DNA of 64,000 bases, from assembly GCF_009720385.1 (NCBI RefSeq), contig NZ_WARX01000036.1:1-64000 (forward strand), written 5' to 3'. This document shows positions 34,471-43,253 of this stretch, in pieces. The stretch is from Catellatospora vulcania (GTDB lineage: Bacteria > Actinomycetota > Actinomycetes > Mycobacteriales > Micromonosporaceae). The position numbers were made by a program, and so were the translations under genes. The notes below the pieces were generated by a model. It did not search any database, was not told the DNA's origin, and saw only the letters and a list, made by a program, of their open reading frames with translations. Every line of letters starts with the position of its first letter. Positions within the stretch are counted from its first letter, which is position 1.

Positions 34471-34507
34471 CCGGTGCGGCGGATCCGGGAGGGAGCCGCC
34501 GCACCGG
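34471..34507 (-). promoter_or_regulatory. Intra-operon hairpin between pstS and pstC
   Basis: CCGGTGCGGCGG and CCGCCGCACCGG form a perfect 12-bp stem with a 13-nt loop. Its position fits partial termination or 3'-end protection that raises PstS above the permease subunits. Confidence 0.6.
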
Positions 34508-34531
34508 GGTGGAGCTCAGGTCAGATCAGCT

Positions 34532-35608
34532 TCAGCTGACCTTGTCCAGCTGGGCGAGCGCCTTGGCCTGCAGCTCGGTCGGCAGCACCGCGTAGTTCAC
34601 CTCGGCGGCGATGGCCTTGCCGTCGGTCAGCACGTACTTGACGAAAGCCTTGACCAGCTCGGCCTTCTTCGGGTCGCCGTACTTCGGCTTGACCAGCAGG
34701 TAGGTCGGCGCGGTGATCGGGTACGTGGCCGCACCGGCCGCGTTCAGCGGGTTGAAGGTCAGGTCGTCCTTGACCTCGGCGCCGGCGAGCGCCGCGGTGG
34801 CACCCTCCAGCGTCGGGAGCACGTACTGCCCGTCCTTGTTCTTGATCGCGGCGAACGCCAGGCCGGAGTCCTTGGCGTCGCTCAGGTCGACGTAGCCGAT
34901 ACCGCCGTCAGCGGCCTTGATCAGCTGCGCCACACCGGTGTTCTTGGCGCCGGCCTGGGTGTCGGCCGGCCACGCGACGGTGTCGCCGCTGCCCAGCTTC
35001 CACGCGTCGGCCGCGGCGGCGGCCAGGTACTTGGTGAAGTTGTTGGTGGTGCCCGAGCCGTCCGAGCGGTGCGCCACGGAGATGGCGGTGGCCGGCAGGG
35101 TCACGCCCGGGTTGTCCGCGACGATCTCCGGCGCGTTCCAGGTCTTGATCTCACGCTGGAAGATCTTGGCCAGGGTGACCGGGCTCAGCTGCAGCTTGTC
35201 GACACCCTTGAGGTTGTACGACACGGTGATCGGCGCGGCGACGGTCGGGATGTAGAGGTAGGAGCCGGCGGCCACGCCGTCGGTGTCCTTGACCGTGCTG
35301 TCGGTGCCGGCGAAGTCGACCAGGCCGGAGCCGTACTCCTTCTTGCCCGCACCCGAGCCGATCGAGTTGTAGGTCACCTTGAAGTTCGGAGCGGCATCCT
35401 TCAGGGAGAGGATGACCTCCTGGTAGTAGGTGTTCGGGAAGCTCGCGCCCGACGCCTTCAGTTCACCGGAAAGGGAAGCCAGGCCGCTGGCGTCAGCGCT
35501 GGCGGAGGGGTCCGTGGTGGTGTCGCCCTTCGAGGAACAACCGGCAAGAGCAAGCGCAGCGATCGCGACGCCCGCAAGCACGCGCCGAGAGAGCACGGTT
35601 CGGTTCAC
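34532..35608 (-). CDS. pstS: PstS phosphate-binding lipoprotein
   Basis: 358 aa; GTG start. Lipoprotein signal with lipobox LALAGC (Cys at about residue 24). Phosphate-binding motifs: GSGAGKKEY, DFAGTDS, and HRSDGSGTTNNFTKYL, which together bind Pi by hydrogen bonds. Captures phosphate outside the membrane for PstCAB. Upstream lies a GTTCACC direct-repeat PHO box. Confidence 0.97.
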   Translation of the reverse strand: MNRTVLSRRVLAGVAIAALALAGCSSKGDTTTDPSASADASGLASLSGELKASGASFPNTYYQEVILSLKDAAPNFKVTYNSIGSGAGKKEYGSGLVDFAGTDSTVKDTDGVAAGSYLYIPTVAAPITVSYNLKGVDKLQLSPVTLAKIFQREIKTWNAPEIVADNPGVTLPATAISVAHRSDGSGTTNNFTKYLAAAAADAWKLGSGDTVAWPADTQAGAKNTGVAQLIKAADGGIGYVDLSDAKDSGLAFAAIKNKDGQYVLPTLEGATAALAGAEVKDDLTFNPLNAAGAATYPITAPTYLLVKPKYGDPKKAELVKAFVKYVLTDGKAIAAEVNYAVLPTELQAKALAQLDKVS

Positions 35609-35697
35609 TTCAGGGGTGCCTTCCTAGTCAGGGATAACGGCCGTCGCCGGCCTGACCCCGACATTGCACGGCCGAGGTAGACGGATATCCCGTCTCA

Positions 35698-35715
35698 GGT
35701 GAACGCAGGGTGAAC
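35698..35715 (-). promoter_or_regulatory. PHO box upstream of pstS
   Basis: Read on the coding strand: GTTCACC-CTGC-GTTCACC, two perfect heptamers with 11-nt periodicity, 90 nt before pstS. This matches the PhoP direct-repeat unit known from Streptomyces, so phosphate-starvation induction is expected. Confidence 0.85.
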
Positions 35716-35774
35716 AGGCAAAACAGGACCGGTGACGGCTCCATCAGCAAGGCGTGGCCGGGAAGTGAACGCGG

Positions 35775-37346
35775 TCACACCGCCCCGTCCAGGTCTGCCA
35801 GCGACAGCCCGCCATCGGTGGCCACCGTCCCGACCAGGGCGAGGCTGCCGTCCCGTACGTCCCACACCAGCACCCGCTGGTTCACCCCGGGCGTCGCGCC
35901 CGACCCGCCGGCGCAGCACAGCAGCACGCGCCGCCGGTCCAGCCAGCCCAGCAGCGTCACCCCGCCGGTCATCTCGGCGTCGGCCGCCAGCATCCGCAGC
36001 ACCCTGGCCGAGCCGGGTTCGAGCACGGCCACGGCGACCCCGGCCCGCCAGTCGGCCCGCACCGGCAGCCCCATCGGCTCGCACAGGCGCGCGACCAGCC
36101 CGCCCACGCCCACGACCGCGAAACCCGGGCCCATGAACTGCCCCAACCGCCCGGCACCGGGTCCGCTGACCGCGACGGTGCCCTCGCTGTGGTCGCGGCC
36201 GTCGAACTCCCAGGTGCGCACCCGCGGCGGCGCCGTGATCGGGTCCCCGGCCGAGAGCAGCTCCAGCACCGAGGACGGAGCATCCTGACCGTTCTGGCGG
36301 CGCGGCGCGATCGCGTCGCGTGCCCCCACCGGCACCGGCAGCAGCCGCCCGGTGTCGACCTCAAGAAGCTTGTCGACGCCGAGCAGCAGGTGTCGCGGCC
36401 CGAGCCAGATGGTCACGGGCGACTCCGGCCCGACGTCGTGGCGGCGGGCCCGGCCCGTGGCCATCTCGATCACCCACAGCTCGTCGGACGTCACCACCGC
36501 CGCCCGCGAACCGTCCGGGGCCAGCGCCCCCGCGGACAGCAGCGCGGCGGCCTCCGCCGGGAGCCTGTCGACCCTGCGCCACTCGCCGTCCGCGCCCAGC
36601 ACCACCAGCGGGCCCTCGCCGCCGCCCGTGACGGCGGCGTCGAGCACGGCGAGCACCCGCGGCGTCGGCTGCCGGCTCAGTACCGGCAGCCTGCCCGGGT
36701 CACCGGGTGCGAGGTCCCGCGGCAGCTTCGCGACCAGGGCCGTCCGGAGCGTGAGTTGTCGCGCCACCGGAGGCACCTCGTCCACTCCGTCCAGCACGGC
36801 CGGACCGGTGGGCAGGGCGGGCAGCGGTTGCAGGCCCTCCTCGCGACCGGTGGTCAGCGCCCGGATCCCTGCCGCGCCGAGGGCGACCGCGCCGACCGCG
36901 CCCGCGATCAGCAACCGGCGGCGGGTGGTGGCCCGGCCGCGCCGCCACAGCGCGGCCGCCTCCTGCTCGACGCTCACCGGCGGGGCGTGCCCGGCACGGC
37001 GCGACGGCGGCGTGCGGTCCAGTTCCAGCCGCACCCGGTGCGGGGGCGCGGCGTCGGCGACCTCCCGGGCGAAGAGCCGTTGCAGCAGCCGATCCGCGGC
37101 CGCGCCGGGCGGGGCGTGGTGCTCCGCGTCGTTGCCGCGCAGCCGCGACCAGCGCATGGCGACCAGGCCGAGCAGGTCCCGGGCCAGCGCGGCGGCCTGC
37201 GGCCCGTCTCCGGTGAGCTGCCTGGCGGCGTGCTCCAGCGGCGGCAGCCGGCGGGCCACCCAGTCGGTGAAGTCGGCGGGGGCGGCGGCCTGCCTGCTCG
37301 CCTCGTCCCGCTGCGACAGCACGTCGGGCGGCTCCTGCTCGAACAC
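35775..37346 (-). CDS. Membrane-anchored protein with propeller-like outside domain
   Basis: 523 aa, GTG 37346. N-terminal 140 residues are helical and Arg/Ala-rich (FTDWVARRLPPLEHAARQLT, VAMRWSRLRGNDAEH), resembling the cytoplasmic part of actinobacterial anti-sigma or sigma-associated proteins. One transmembrane helix sits at about 145-165 (RRRLLIAGAVGAVALGAAGI). The remainder is repetitive beta-rich sequence (VVLGADGEWRRVD, ELWVIEMATGRARRHDV, VLVWDVRDGSLALV) like a WD/LpqB-type propeller. No enzyme motif. The role is unknown; it may sense or organise envelope components. Not part of the pst operon (90 bp upstream of the PHO box, same strand). Confidence 0.75.
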   Translation of the reverse strand: MFEQEPPDVLSQRDEASRQAAAPADFTDWVARRLPPLEHAARQLTGDGPQAAALARDLLGLVAMRWSRLRGNDAEHHAPPGAAADRLLQRLFAREVADAAPPHRVRLELDRTPPSRRAGHAPPVSVEQEAAALWRRGRATTRRRLLIAGAVGAVALGAAGIRALTTGREEGLQPLPALPTGPAVLDGVDEVPPVARQLTLRTALVAKLPRDLAPGDPGRLPVLSRQPTPRVLAVLDAAVTGGGEGPLVVLGADGEWRRVDRLPAEAAALLSAGALAPDGSRAAVVTSDELWVIEMATGRARRHDVGPESPVTIWLGPRHLLLGVDKLLEVDTGRLLPVPVGARDAIAPRRQNGQDAPSSVLELLSAGDPITAPPRVRTWEFDGRDHSEGTVAVSGPGAGRLGQFMGPGFAVVGVGGLVARLCEPMGLPVRADWRAGVAVAVLEPGSARVLRMLAADAEMTGGVTLLGWLDRRRVLLCCAGGSGATPGVNQRVLVWDVRDGSLALVGTVATDGGLSLADLDGAV

Positions 37347-37492
37347 GCCGCCTCCTGACCGCCCGCATCACCGCGTCGCTCGCCGTGTCGTGGCCGCAGC
37401 CTCGCGCGGGGGCACGAGGCCGAAGGACCCACGGGCCGGAGACCCGCACCCTTAGATGGTGATGGATCTCACAGGATTGCGGAAGAGGTCGT

Positions 37493-38434
37493 TCAGGCGC
37501 GCTGGAAGAGCACGTCGGTGGACCAGCGCGCGAAGCCCAGCCGCTGGTAGAGCGCGGTCGCCGCGGTGTTGGACTCATCGACGTACAGCATCACCTGGTC
37601 CAGGCCCTGAGCCCGCAGGTGGCGCAGCCCGGCGGCGGTCAGCGCGCGGCCCAGGCCGGAGCCGTGCGCGGACGGGTCGACCCCGAGCACGTACACCTCG
37701 CCGATCGGGTCGTGGTGGTGTGCGTCCTCGGCGTCACGGCGCAGCTCACCGTGCACCTTGGTCCAGTGGAAACCGGCCAGCGCGCCGTCGCGCTCGGCGA
37801 GCAGGAAGCCCGCCGGGTCGAACCACGGCTCGGCCATCCGCACGTGCAGGTCGCGCAGGGTCCACCGGCCCTGCTCCGGGTGGTCGGCGAAGGCGCGCGC
37901 GTTGAGCGCCAGCCAGGCCTCGTCGTCCGCACCCGGCCGGAACGGGCGCAGCACCACGCCCGCGGGCAGGTCGGGCTGGGGCACCTCGGCGAACAGCGAG
38001 CGCCTCATCTGCCACAGCACCCGGGCCCGGCGGAAGCCCAGTGACAGCGCCAGCGCGCCGGCCGACGGGTGGTCGCCGTGGGCCCACAGCCGCAGCCGGC
38101 CGGCCGGGTCGGCTTCGGCCGCCGCGTCGATGGCGGCCTTGACCAGGGCCCGGCCCAGGCCGTGGCGGCGGCGCAGCGGATGCACGACCAGCTCCGCGGA
38201 GGGCCCGTCGACCGCGTCCGTGGTGTCCACGTGGGCGTAGCCGGCCAGTTCGCCGTCGGGCGTGCGGGCGATGACGTGCACCGCCGGGGCTTCGCCACCG
38301 TGCCGCAGGTGCAGCACCGTGTGCTCGGACAGCGGGTATGCGCCGTCGGTGTCCCCCGCCGCGCGTGCCAGCTCGACAACGGCGGAGACCTCGTCCGGTG
38401 TGAGCCGGTCGCGCCGCTCGGCATACCCGATCAT
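37493..38434 (-). CDS. mshD: MshD mycothiol synthase
   Basis: 313 aa, ATG 38434. Two GNAT domains in tandem; the final mycothiol step acetylates Cys-GlcN-Ins with acetyl-CoA. Acetyl-CoA loops: RRRHGLGRALVKAAID in the N-half and AHGSGLGRALTAAGLRHL in the C-half; the active half has LYVDESNTAATALYQRLGF. FHWTKVH is a recognised MshD block. Follows glnR, as in mycobacteria. Confidence 0.95.
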   Translation of the reverse strand: MIGYAERRDRLTPDEVSAVVELARAAGDTDGAYPLSEHTVLHLRHGGEAPAVHVIARTPDGELAGYAHVDTTDAVDGPSAELVVHPLRRRHGLGRALVKAAIDAAAEADPAGRLRLWAHGDHPSAGALALSLGFRRARVLWQMRRSLFAEVPQPDLPAGVVLRPFRPGADDEAWLALNARAFADHPEQGRWTLRDLHVRMAEPWFDPAGFLLAERDGALAGFHWTKVHGELRRDAEDAHHHDPIGEVYVLGVDPSAHGSGLGRALTAAGLRHLRAQGLDQVMLYVDESNTAATALYQRLGFARWSTDVLFQRA

Positions 38435-38541
38435 GGCGTCAGCGTAGCCGGGAGTCGTGAAATCGCCGCCGCGGTCGCGCCGTGAGACGGAACATGCCCG
38501 CGGCGGGAGCCACGGGCATGTCGCGTCGAAGAGCTTTCGGG

Positions 38542-39288
38542 TCAGATCGTGGGCAGGTCCGCGAGCAGTTGCTCGGTGGCGGCGTCCAGCGGGTCGCGGT
38601 CGGCCAGCTGCTGGCGCGAGGACGGCACCACGAACTTGTAGCCGACCTGGCGCACGGTGCCGATCATGGCTTCGTACTCGGAGCCGAGTTTGGCGCGCAG
38701 CCGCCGCACGTGCACGTCGACGGTGCGGGTGCCGCCGAAGTAGTCGTAGCCCCACACCTCGCGCAGCAGCTGGTCGCGGGTGAAGACCCGGCCCGGGTGC
38801 TGCGCCAGGAACTTCAGCAGCTCGAACTCCTTGTAGGTGAGGTCGAGCGGGCGTCCCTTGAGCTTCGCCGCATAGGTGTCGGGGTCGATGGTCAGCTCGC
38901 CGCCGCGGATGAGGCCGCCGGCGGCGGCGGTCGCGGAGTTGAGGCGGCCCACGGCCATGCGCAGCCGGGCCTCGACCTCGGCAGGGCCGGCGGAGGCCAG
39001 GATGACGTCGTCGACGCCCCAGTCGGCGTTGATCGCGACCAGGCCCGCCTCGGTGACCACGGCGATCAGCGGCACGCCGATGCCGGTCGCGTGCAGCATC
39101 CGGCAGGTGGCACGGGCCTCGGACAGTTCAGAGCGCGCATCGACCAGCACGGCGTCCGGGCTGGGGGTCGACACCAGGGTGCGCACGTCGCGGGGCGCGG
39201 TGCGCACGGTGTGCGGGAGCAGGTCGAGCGCGGGAAGCACGGCGGATGGTTCACCGGCGCGTGCGGTCACCAGGAGCAGAATTTCCAC
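38542..39288 (-). CDS. glnR: GlnR-type nitrogen-response regulator (OmpR-like)
   Basis: 248 aa; GTG 39288 with GGAGGCGATCC. N-terminal atypical receiver ([40 protein letters not shown]): Asp in LVDAR is present but the usual acidic pocket is incomplete, as in orphan GlnR. C-terminal winged helix: [38 protein letters not shown] and [15 protein letters not shown]. Global regulator of nitrogen assimilation; no cognate kinase is adjacent, as expected. The gene pair glnR-mshD supports the identification over MtrA or PhoP. Confidence 0.92.
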   Translation of the reverse strand: MEILLLVTARAGEPSAVLPALDLLPHTVRTAPRDVRTLVSTPSPDAVLVDARSELSEARATCRMLHATGIGVPLIAVVTEAGLVAINADWGVDDVILASAGPAEVEARLRMAVGRLNSATAAAGGLIRGGELTIDPDTYAAKLKGRPLDLTYKEFELLKFLAQHPGRVFTRDQLLREVWGYDYFGGTRTVDVHVRRLRAKLGSEYEAMIGTVRQVGYKFVVPSSRQQLADRDPLDAATEQLLADLPTI

Positions 39289-39568
39289 GGATCGCCTCCG
39301 TCCTCGCGGCAAAGGGCCGCGCGAGCAGCACATGGGGGGCGTGGCTGGCCTCACGTCGGTCCCGGCGTCGCTGACGGGCGGGTAAAGCATGAGCATAGTC
39401 GAGTACATAAGAAATACCAGGAGGCCATGTCTTTGTCACTCACCGCGCGTGATCGAAGGCAATTGTTTCGGTCATCTTTCGCGCGTGTTTCGGACGCCGC
39501 GCCCAGCTCGGGAAGGTTCCCACCCCGGTGAGGTGCGCTCTGGGGGGTAGAGGTGGCACGATCGTTGC

Positions 39569-40669
39569 GTGCTCGGTTCCCCTCCCGACGACAGCGTCCG
39601 TAATCGCAGGTCATCCGGCCCCCAGTTCGACGGGCCGCACCGGCCCGGCCCTGGCCCGGCCGGCCGTGGCCCTGCGCCCGTTCCCGTGCCCGCGAGCCGC
39701 GGCGCGGCCGAACGGGGTGCCGAACCGGGCCCGCGTTCCCGGCGCGACGAGGCGGTGAAGAGCAAGGACCGGCGGCGCGCCCGCGGCGGCGACGAACCCG
39801 AGCCCGAGAGCGAGGACGGCCCCGCGGTCGAGATCGTCCCCGTGCGCCGGCTGCTGTCGGCGGCCGTGGCCGGCTTCGCGCTGCTGCTCGGCGTGGGCCT
39901 GGTGATGGGCGCGCAGACCGCCGGCGTGGGCACCGGCCGCATCCCGTACGCCGTGGTGATCCTCGGCGCGCAGCTGCTCTACGTCTTCGCCACCACCATG
40001 GCGATCCGCCCGCCCGGGGCGAAGGTCGTCGCCACGGTCGGCGTGCTGGCGGCGATCAGCGCCGACCTCGCGGCGATCCTGAGCGACGTCGCCTCGGTGG
40101 CCCCGCTCGGCCTCATCGCGGCGGGCGGCCTGGTCGCGGGCGCGGTCGGGCAGATGGTGCGCTACGAGGGACGCGTTCGCGTCTCCGAGTCGCTCGGCTC
40201 GACGGTGGTCATCGTGCTCGGTGTGGTCTCGTTCGCCACATTGATTGTTTTGACTCGCCTCCCGGCGGGCACACAGGCCATTGTGGTCTGCCTCATCGCC
40301 AGCGGCATCGCCTTGAGCGTCGCCCGGCTCACCGACGTCTTCGCGCCGTACCCGCGCCTGGCCGACCAGGTCCCGCGCGGCTCGGCGGGCATCGTGATCG
40401 GCGCGATGCTCGGCACCGGCGTGGCCGCCCTCATCGGCCGCTACCTGGTGCCGTTCACGCCCAGCGATGCCGCGTTGATCGGCATGGCGGCGGCCGGGGC
40501 GGCCGTGCTGGCCGACCTCACCATCGGCTTCGCCGAGGCGGGGCGGGAACTGGCCGGCGAGGCGCCGACCATGTGGCTGGCCCGGCACATGCAGGGCCCG
40601 CTGGCCGGCTTCGCGCTGGCAGCCCCGGTCGCATACGTGATCAGCGTGTTCTTCCTGGTGCCCGCATGA
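39569..40669 (+). CDS. Polytopic membrane protein, unknown function
   Basis: 366 aa from GTG 39569; GTG 39755 is a plausible later start that would remove a Pro/Arg-rich leader. Eight or so helices (LLSAAVAGFALLLGVGLVMG, PYAVVILGAQLLYVFATTMA, TLIVLTRLPAGTQAIVVCLI ...). No transporter signature is recognised. It overlaps the LmeA-like gene by ATGA, so the two may cooperate in envelope biogenesis. Confidence 0.78.
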   Translation: MLGSPPDDSVRNRRSSGPQFDGPHRPGPGPAGRGPAPVPVPASRGAAERGAEPGPRSRRDEAVKSKDRRRARGGDEPEPESEDGPAVEIVPVRRLLSAAVAGFALLLGVGLVMGAQTAGVGTGRIPYAVVILGAQLLYVFATTMAIRPPGAKVVATVGVLAAISADLAAILSDVASVAPLGLIAAGGLVAGAVGQMVRYEGRVRVSESLGSTVVIVLGVVSFATLIVLTRLPAGTQAIVVCLIASGIALSVARLTDVFAPYPRLADQVPRGSAGIVIGAMLGTGVAALIGRYLVPFTPSDAALIGMAAAGAAVLADLTIGFAEAGRELAGEAPTMWLARHMQGPLAGFALAAPVAYVISVFFLVPA

Positions 40670-41373
40670 GGAAGTTCCTCACGATCACCGCGGTCGTGCT
40701 CGTCGTGCTCGGGGTGCTGGTCGTGGTCGGCGACCGGGTCGGCGCGCACTACGCGGAACGTGAGATCGCCGCCCGGGTCTCCGCGCGGATGCAGGACCAG
40801 GGAGTCACCTCGACCCCGCCCGAGGTGGAGATCCAGGGCTTCCCGTTCCTGACCCAGGTCGCGGCCGGCAAGTACACCGAGATCGACATCACCATGCGCG
40901 ACCTGAAGGGCGGCCAGCTGCCCCTGCCGCTGCTGAACGTGGCGGCGCACAACGTCGAGGCGCCGCTGTCGCAGCTCATGGACGGCACCGCCCGGCCGGT
41001 GGCGGCGCGGGTGAACGGCGACGCCACGGTGTCCTACGCCAGCCTGGTCGAGGCCAGCGGCCTGACCGGGATCTCGCTGACCTCGGCCGGCTCCAACGAC
41101 GTGCGGGTCACCGGCAAGGTGCCGATCATCGGCGAGGTCACCGGCACCGCCGAGGTCACCGTCGTGGACGGCAGCCACGTGCGGCTGCGCGTGACCTCGC
41201 TCAAGGGCGCCGCCGGCTCGGTCAGCCAAACGATCATCAATGCCTACAAGGACCGGCTCGCGGTGACCCTGACCCTGCCGAAGCTGCCGTTCAACCTCGA
41301 ACTGACCGATGTCCAGACGGAGTCGACCGGCCTCATCGTCTCCTTCACCGCCAAGGACGTCGAGCTGGCCTGA
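40666..41373 (+). CDS. lmeA: LmeA-like DUF2993 protein
   Basis: 235 aa. ATG overlaps the upstream stop. One N-terminal hydrophobic segment (LTITAVVLVVLGVLVVVGDR; signal or anchor), then the DUF2993 beta-rich lipid-binding domain (EVEIQGFPFLTQVAAGKYTEID; LPKLPFNLELTDVQTESTGLIV). LmeA (Rv0817c) elongates lipomannan mannan chains in mycobacteria and binds phosphoinositides; the neighbourhood glnR-mshD-sulfurtransferase supports orthology. A 13-bp hairpin follows. Confidence 0.85.
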   Translation: MRKFLTITAVVLVVLGVLVVVGDRVGAHYAEREIAARVSARMQDQGVTSTPPEVEIQGFPFLTQVAAGKYTEIDITMRDLKGGQLPLPLLNVAAHNVEAPLSQLMDGTARPVAARVNGDATVSYASLVEASGLTGISLTSAGSNDVRVTGKVPIIGEVTGTAEVTVVDGSHVRLRVTSLKGAAGSVSQTIINAYKDRLAVTLTLPKLPFNLELTDVQTESTGLIVSFTAKDVELA

Positions 41374-41380
41374 CGGCCGC

Positions 41381-41416
41381 GTGGATCACCATCTGCACTC
41401 CCGGATGGTGATCCAC
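41381..41416 (+). terminator. Terminator hairpin after lmeA
   Basis: GTGGATCACCATC and GATGGTGATCCAC: perfect 13-bp stem, 10-nt loop. Isolates the lmeA transcript from the sulfur operon leader. Confidence 0.7.
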
Positions 41417-41478
41417 CGTTCCCGGATGGTGGACGACACATTCCCGAAATGACAGCGCTGCTGGTAGGGTCACCAACT

Positions 41479-41556
41479 ATGAGTCCGCTGCTTACCAAGC
41501 GGCGCGCGGTCGACCTGTGCCGCGTGGCCACGTGCCTGTGTCGCCCCGTCATCTGA
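41479..41556 (+). CDS. Cys-containing leader peptide (25 aa) of the sulfurtransferase operon
   Basis: ATG-initiated ORF: MSPLLTKRRAVDLCRVATCL followed by CRPVI. Cys at 14, 19 and 21 near the end. The LLTKRR-VDLCRVA pattern matches leader peptides I recall upstream of actinobacterial sulfur-assimilation genes, where stalling at Cys codons regulates the downstream operon. An 8-bp hairpin (CGATCACG/CGTGATCG, 41579-41598) follows; the remaining bases to 41802 are a structured untranslated leader. Confidence 0.8.
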   Translation: MSPLLTKRRAVDLCRVATCLCRPVI

Positions 41557-41802
41557 CGGCGGCACAGTTTGCGCACCTCGATCACGATTCCGTGATCGTC
41601 AGCAGCTCTGTCAACTGACTCGCATCGCCCGCTCATCGCTGAGCCGGCCGCCCCCGCAAGTCAGCCAGCCGCCGTCGCCCTGTATTCGGTGAATCCCCTG
41701 TGGACCCGTACGCGGCGACGTTTTTCTTTCTCCCGCTCGCGCTCCCGGTGGCGTCACCCGCACAGACGTTCATCCACCAGCCACATCTCAAGGGAGAACT
41801 TC

Positions 41803-42651
41803 ATGAGTCGCGAATCCGCCCTCGTCTCGGCCGACTGGGCCGAGAAGAACATCGCCGCACCCGGCGTGGTGTTCGTCGAGGTCGACGAGGACACCACCGC
41901 CTACGACGGTGGCCACATCGCCGGCGCGATCAAGCTGGACTGGCGCCAGGACCTGCAGGACCCGGTGCGCCGTGACTTCGTGAACAAGGAGCAGTTCGAG
42001 GCCCTGCTGTCCTCGCGCGGCATCGGCAACGACGACACCGTCGTGCTGTACGGCGGCAACAACAACTGGTTCGCCGCGTACGCCTACTGGTACTTCAAGC
42101 TCTACGGCCACGGCGACGTGAAGCTGCTCGACGGCGGCCGCAAGAAGTGGGAGCTGGACGCCCGCCCGCTGTCCAAGGACGAGGTCAAGCGCCCCGCGAC
42201 CCAGTACGTCGCGCAGGAGCAGGACCTGTCGATCCGCGCCTTCCGCGACGACGTGGTCAAGGCCATCGGCGTGCAGAACCTGATCGACGTGCGCTCGCCC
42301 GACGAGTACGCGGGCCGCCTGCTCGCCCCCGCTCACCTGCCGCAGGAGCAGGCGCAGCGGGCCGGCCACATCCCCACCGCGCTCAGCGTGCCGTGGTCCA
42401 AGGCCGCGAACGAGGACGGCACCTTCAAGTCCGACAGCGAGCTGGCCGAGCTGTACGCGGCCGCCGGCATCGACGACAGCAAGGACACCATCGCGTACTG
42501 CCGCATCGGCGAGCGCTCCTCGCACACCTGGTTCGTGCTGCAGGAGATCCTCGGCAAGGCGAACGTGAAGAACTACGACGGATCCTGGACCGAGTACGGC
42601 TCGCTGGTCGGCGTGCCGGTGGCACTGGGCGACGAGCCCGGGAAGGCGTGA
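41803..42651 (+). CDS. cysA2: Thiosulfate sulfurtransferase (CysA2/SseA-like rhodanese)
   Basis: 282 aa; AGGGAGAACTTC precedes the ATG. Two rhodanese domains: inactive N-half (WAEKNIAAPGVVFVEVDED) and active C-half with LIDVRSPDEYAG and the catalytic loop CRIGERSS (Cys233). Transfers sulfane sulfur from thiosulfate to acceptors such as cyanide or proteins. Paired with DUF1416 as in Rv0815c-Rv0814c, and under the Cys leader peptide upstream. Confidence 0.95.
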   Translation: MSRESALVSADWAEKNIAAPGVVFVEVDEDTTAYDGGHIAGAIKLDWRQDLQDPVRRDFVNKEQFEALLSSRGIGNDDTVVLYGGNNNWFAAYAYWYFKLYGHGDVKLLDGGRKKWELDARPLSKDEVKRPATQYVAQEQDLSIRAFRDDVVKAIGVQNLIDVRSPDEYAGRLLAPAHLPQEQAQRAGHIPTALSVPWSKAANEDGTFKSDSELAELYAAAGIDDSKDTIAYCRIGERSSHTWFVLQEILGKANVKNYDGSWTEYGSLVGVPVALGDEPGKA

Positions 42652-42656
42652 TCACC

Positions 42657-42989
42657 ATGACCGCACAGACTGCTTCGACTGTCGCGGCCGGCTGCGCCGC
42701 GCCCGACCAGGCCGCCCCGCTGCCGCTCAGCGTCGACCTGGACAAGGAGACCGTCATCACCGGCACCGTCCAGGCCGCCGGCGGCGACCCGGTCGCGGGG
42801 GCGTACGTGCGCCTGCTCGACCGCAGCGGCGAGTTCACCGCCGAGGTCGTCACCTCGCCGGCGGGCCAGTTCCGCTTCTTCGCCGCGCCTGGCACCTGGC
42901 AGCTGCGCGCCCTGTCCCGCTTCGGCAACGGCGACGCCACCGTCACCGCCGACCGCGGCGTCAACGAGGTCTCCCTCGCCGTCGCCTAA
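42657..42989 (+). CDS. DUF1416 protein (SseC-like)
   Basis: 110 aa, 5 nt after the sulfurtransferase. DUF1416 with a carboxypeptidase-regulatory-like beta-sandwich: VITGTVQAAGGDPVAGAYVR, GEFTAEVVTSPAGQFRFF and LRALSRFGNG. N-terminal CAAPDQ has the only Cys. A small partner conserved with CysA2-type sulfurtransferases; role in sulfur transfer unproven. Confidence 0.92.
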   Translation: MTAQTASTVAAGCAAPDQAAPLPLSVDLDKETVITGTVQAAGGDPVAGAYVRLLDRSGEFTAEVVTSPAGQFRFFAAPGTWQLRALSRFGNGDATVTADRGVNEVSLAVA

Positions 42990-43000
42990 GCCTTGACCAA

Positions 43001-43053
43001 AGGAAGGGCACCTTCTTAACGCTATGCGTTGTGGAAGGTGCCCTTCTTAACGC
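43001..43053. repeat. Family-3 palindrome
   Basis: AGGAAGGGCACCTTCTTAAC and GTGGAAGGTGCCCTTCTTAA around GCTATGCGTT; nearly identical to the 19.6-kb copy. Confidence 0.9.
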
Positions 43054-43125
43054 CTGCCGCCAGGATTGGCAGGTGGAGGCCCTGCCGTGCCGCCGGCGCA
43101 GAGTCGCTCGCCGGCGGGCCGGGGC

Positions 43126-43192
43126 GAAGATCGCTGTTTTGGGTCAGAAACTGCGGTCTGACCTGACTTTCTGACCCGAAACAGCGATCTTC
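43126..43192. repeat. Family-1 palindrome (best-preserved copy)
   Basis: GAAGATCGCTGTTTTGGGTC pairs with GACCCGAAACAGCGATCTTC (one mismatch), inner AGAAACTGCGG with the opposing CTTTCT. Confidence 0.9.
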
Positions 43193-43253
43193 GGCCGCCA
43201 GCGGCCCACGGCCGGGGCCACCGCGACACGCCCGGCGGCACGCGCGTGGCAGC

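Noticed and set aside
38542-39288. Identification as MtrA or PhoP
   Set aside because: Receiver lacks the full acidic pocket and no kinase is adjacent; the [20 protein letters not shown] start and mshD neighbour fit GlnR.
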